The notes under the pieces are model-generated. The model worked only from the letters and a program-made list of their open reading frames with translations. It was not told the origin of the DNA and did no database searches. This document shows positions 63,761-64,000 of a DNA stretch of 64,000 nt, in pieces (within the stretch, counting starts at the first letter, position 1; each line of letters starts with the position of its first letter). The position numbers and the translations under genes were made by a program. Source of the stretch: Promethearchaeota archaeon (GTDB taxonomy: Archaea > Asgardarchaeota > Lokiarchaeia > Sigyniarchaeales > SOKP01); contig JAHLWS010000071.1 of the NCBI GenBank assembly GCA_019057795.1, positions 1-64,000 of the forward strand, read 5' to 3'.

Positions 63761-64000
63761 TTATGCTAAGTTTCCAGCCCAACCTCGGACTTTTTTTCTG
63801 AATTTTTCTTGTTTTAAAATAATTAAATCGAGCTCCTTTTTAGTTTTATTAGATAAATTCTCAATTTCGGGTACTAATTTGTATTTAATAAAATAATTTT
63901 TAACTTCTTTTGATATTAATTTACTTGGTATTTTTTCAGGGTCATTTTTAAAGCGACTATAAAGTTTTTCCCAAGAATCGAGAAAGTTTTCAATGTTATT
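63761..64000 (-). CDS. C-terminal part of a helical protein, cut by the window edge
   Basis: The minus-strand frame runs from the window end to TAA at 63761, 79 codons. It is highly charged and helical (EKIPSKLISKEVKNYF, then KTKKELDLIILKQEKFRKK) and ends VRGWAGNLA. No recognisable domain is present in the visible part. Confidence 0.55.
   Translation of the reverse strand, partial: NNIENFLDSWEKLYSRFKNDPEKIPSKLISKEVKNYFIKYKLVPEIENLSNKTKKELDLIILKQEKFRKKVRGWAGNLA

Noticed and set aside
1..64000. CRISPR array, prophage or rRNA operon
   Set aside because: No regularly spaced direct repeats, phage structural genes or rRNA-like blocks were seen anywhere in the window.

Overview
The window reads as chromosome of an Asgard archaeon, most like a Lokiarchaeia-type lineage; this placement is inferred from gene content, not from a marker tree. 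The DNA is strongly AT-rich and initiation codons are often TTG or GTG. Archaeal TATA boxes lie about 25 bases before several start codons. There are two TFB-type transcription factors. Eukaryote-like genes occur beside archaeal and bacterial-type metabolism: an actin-family protein, a SET-domain protein, a histone-deacetylase-fold enzyme and a membrane protein whose C-terminal half resembles PGAP2IP/CWH43. I found no rRNA, tRNA or CRISPR array.

Layout. 0-3.7 kb is an eroded zone: a nonsense-broken TPR-like tail, an N-terminally truncated Hsp20, a winged-helix plus 7TM gene pair bracketed by inverted repeats, a 119-base MITE-like element, and a TIM-barrel gene whose start looks frameshifted. 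3.8-24.5 kb is mostly catabolism: an S15/CocE hydrolase, threonine dehydratase, an enolase-superfamily enzyme, a hydroxyacyl-CoA dehydrogenase, a BKACE enzyme with an AEC permease, a URO-D-type protein with a GPH symporter, and divergent threonine dehydrogenase (Tdh) and Kbl genes. The exception is 8.4-11.2 kb, where two membrane genes with near-identical promoters include the PGAP2IP/CWH43-like protein. A fused relic of two lost genes lies at 19.7-20.1 kb.

25-37.5 kb holds a VapBC pair, a DUF362 protein, an acetyltransferase, and two P-type ATPases that share an unusual TM4 motif and flank a PIN/UPF0175 toxin-antitoxin pair. A divergent TFB and an orphan UPF0175 protein fused to the stump of a lost membrane gene follow. 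37.5-46.7 kb holds a PP-loop enzyme, a canonical TFB, a nitroreductase, an aldehyde:ferredoxin oxidoreductase, a GlcD/GlcF-like pair and endonuclease IV.

46.9-50.4 kb is a tight minus-strand operon: two half-size MgtE-type membrane proteins, a PhoU/TrkA-C regulator, a hexuloisomerase-like SIS protein and a SET protein. 50.6-64 kb has a HEAT-repeat protein, a phosphoribosyltransferase, a co-oriented trio (proline-rich coiled-coil protein, PIG-L deacetylase, actin), a type IA topoisomerase and a seven-PAS histidine kinase.

Taken together, the genes suggest an anaerobic heterotroph that degrades peptides and amino acids with ferredoxin-linked oxidoreductases. The most interesting targets are the PGAP2IP/CWH43-like locus, the actin trio with altered catalytic positions in the actin, the SET-containing cation-transport operon, and the P-type ATPase pair.
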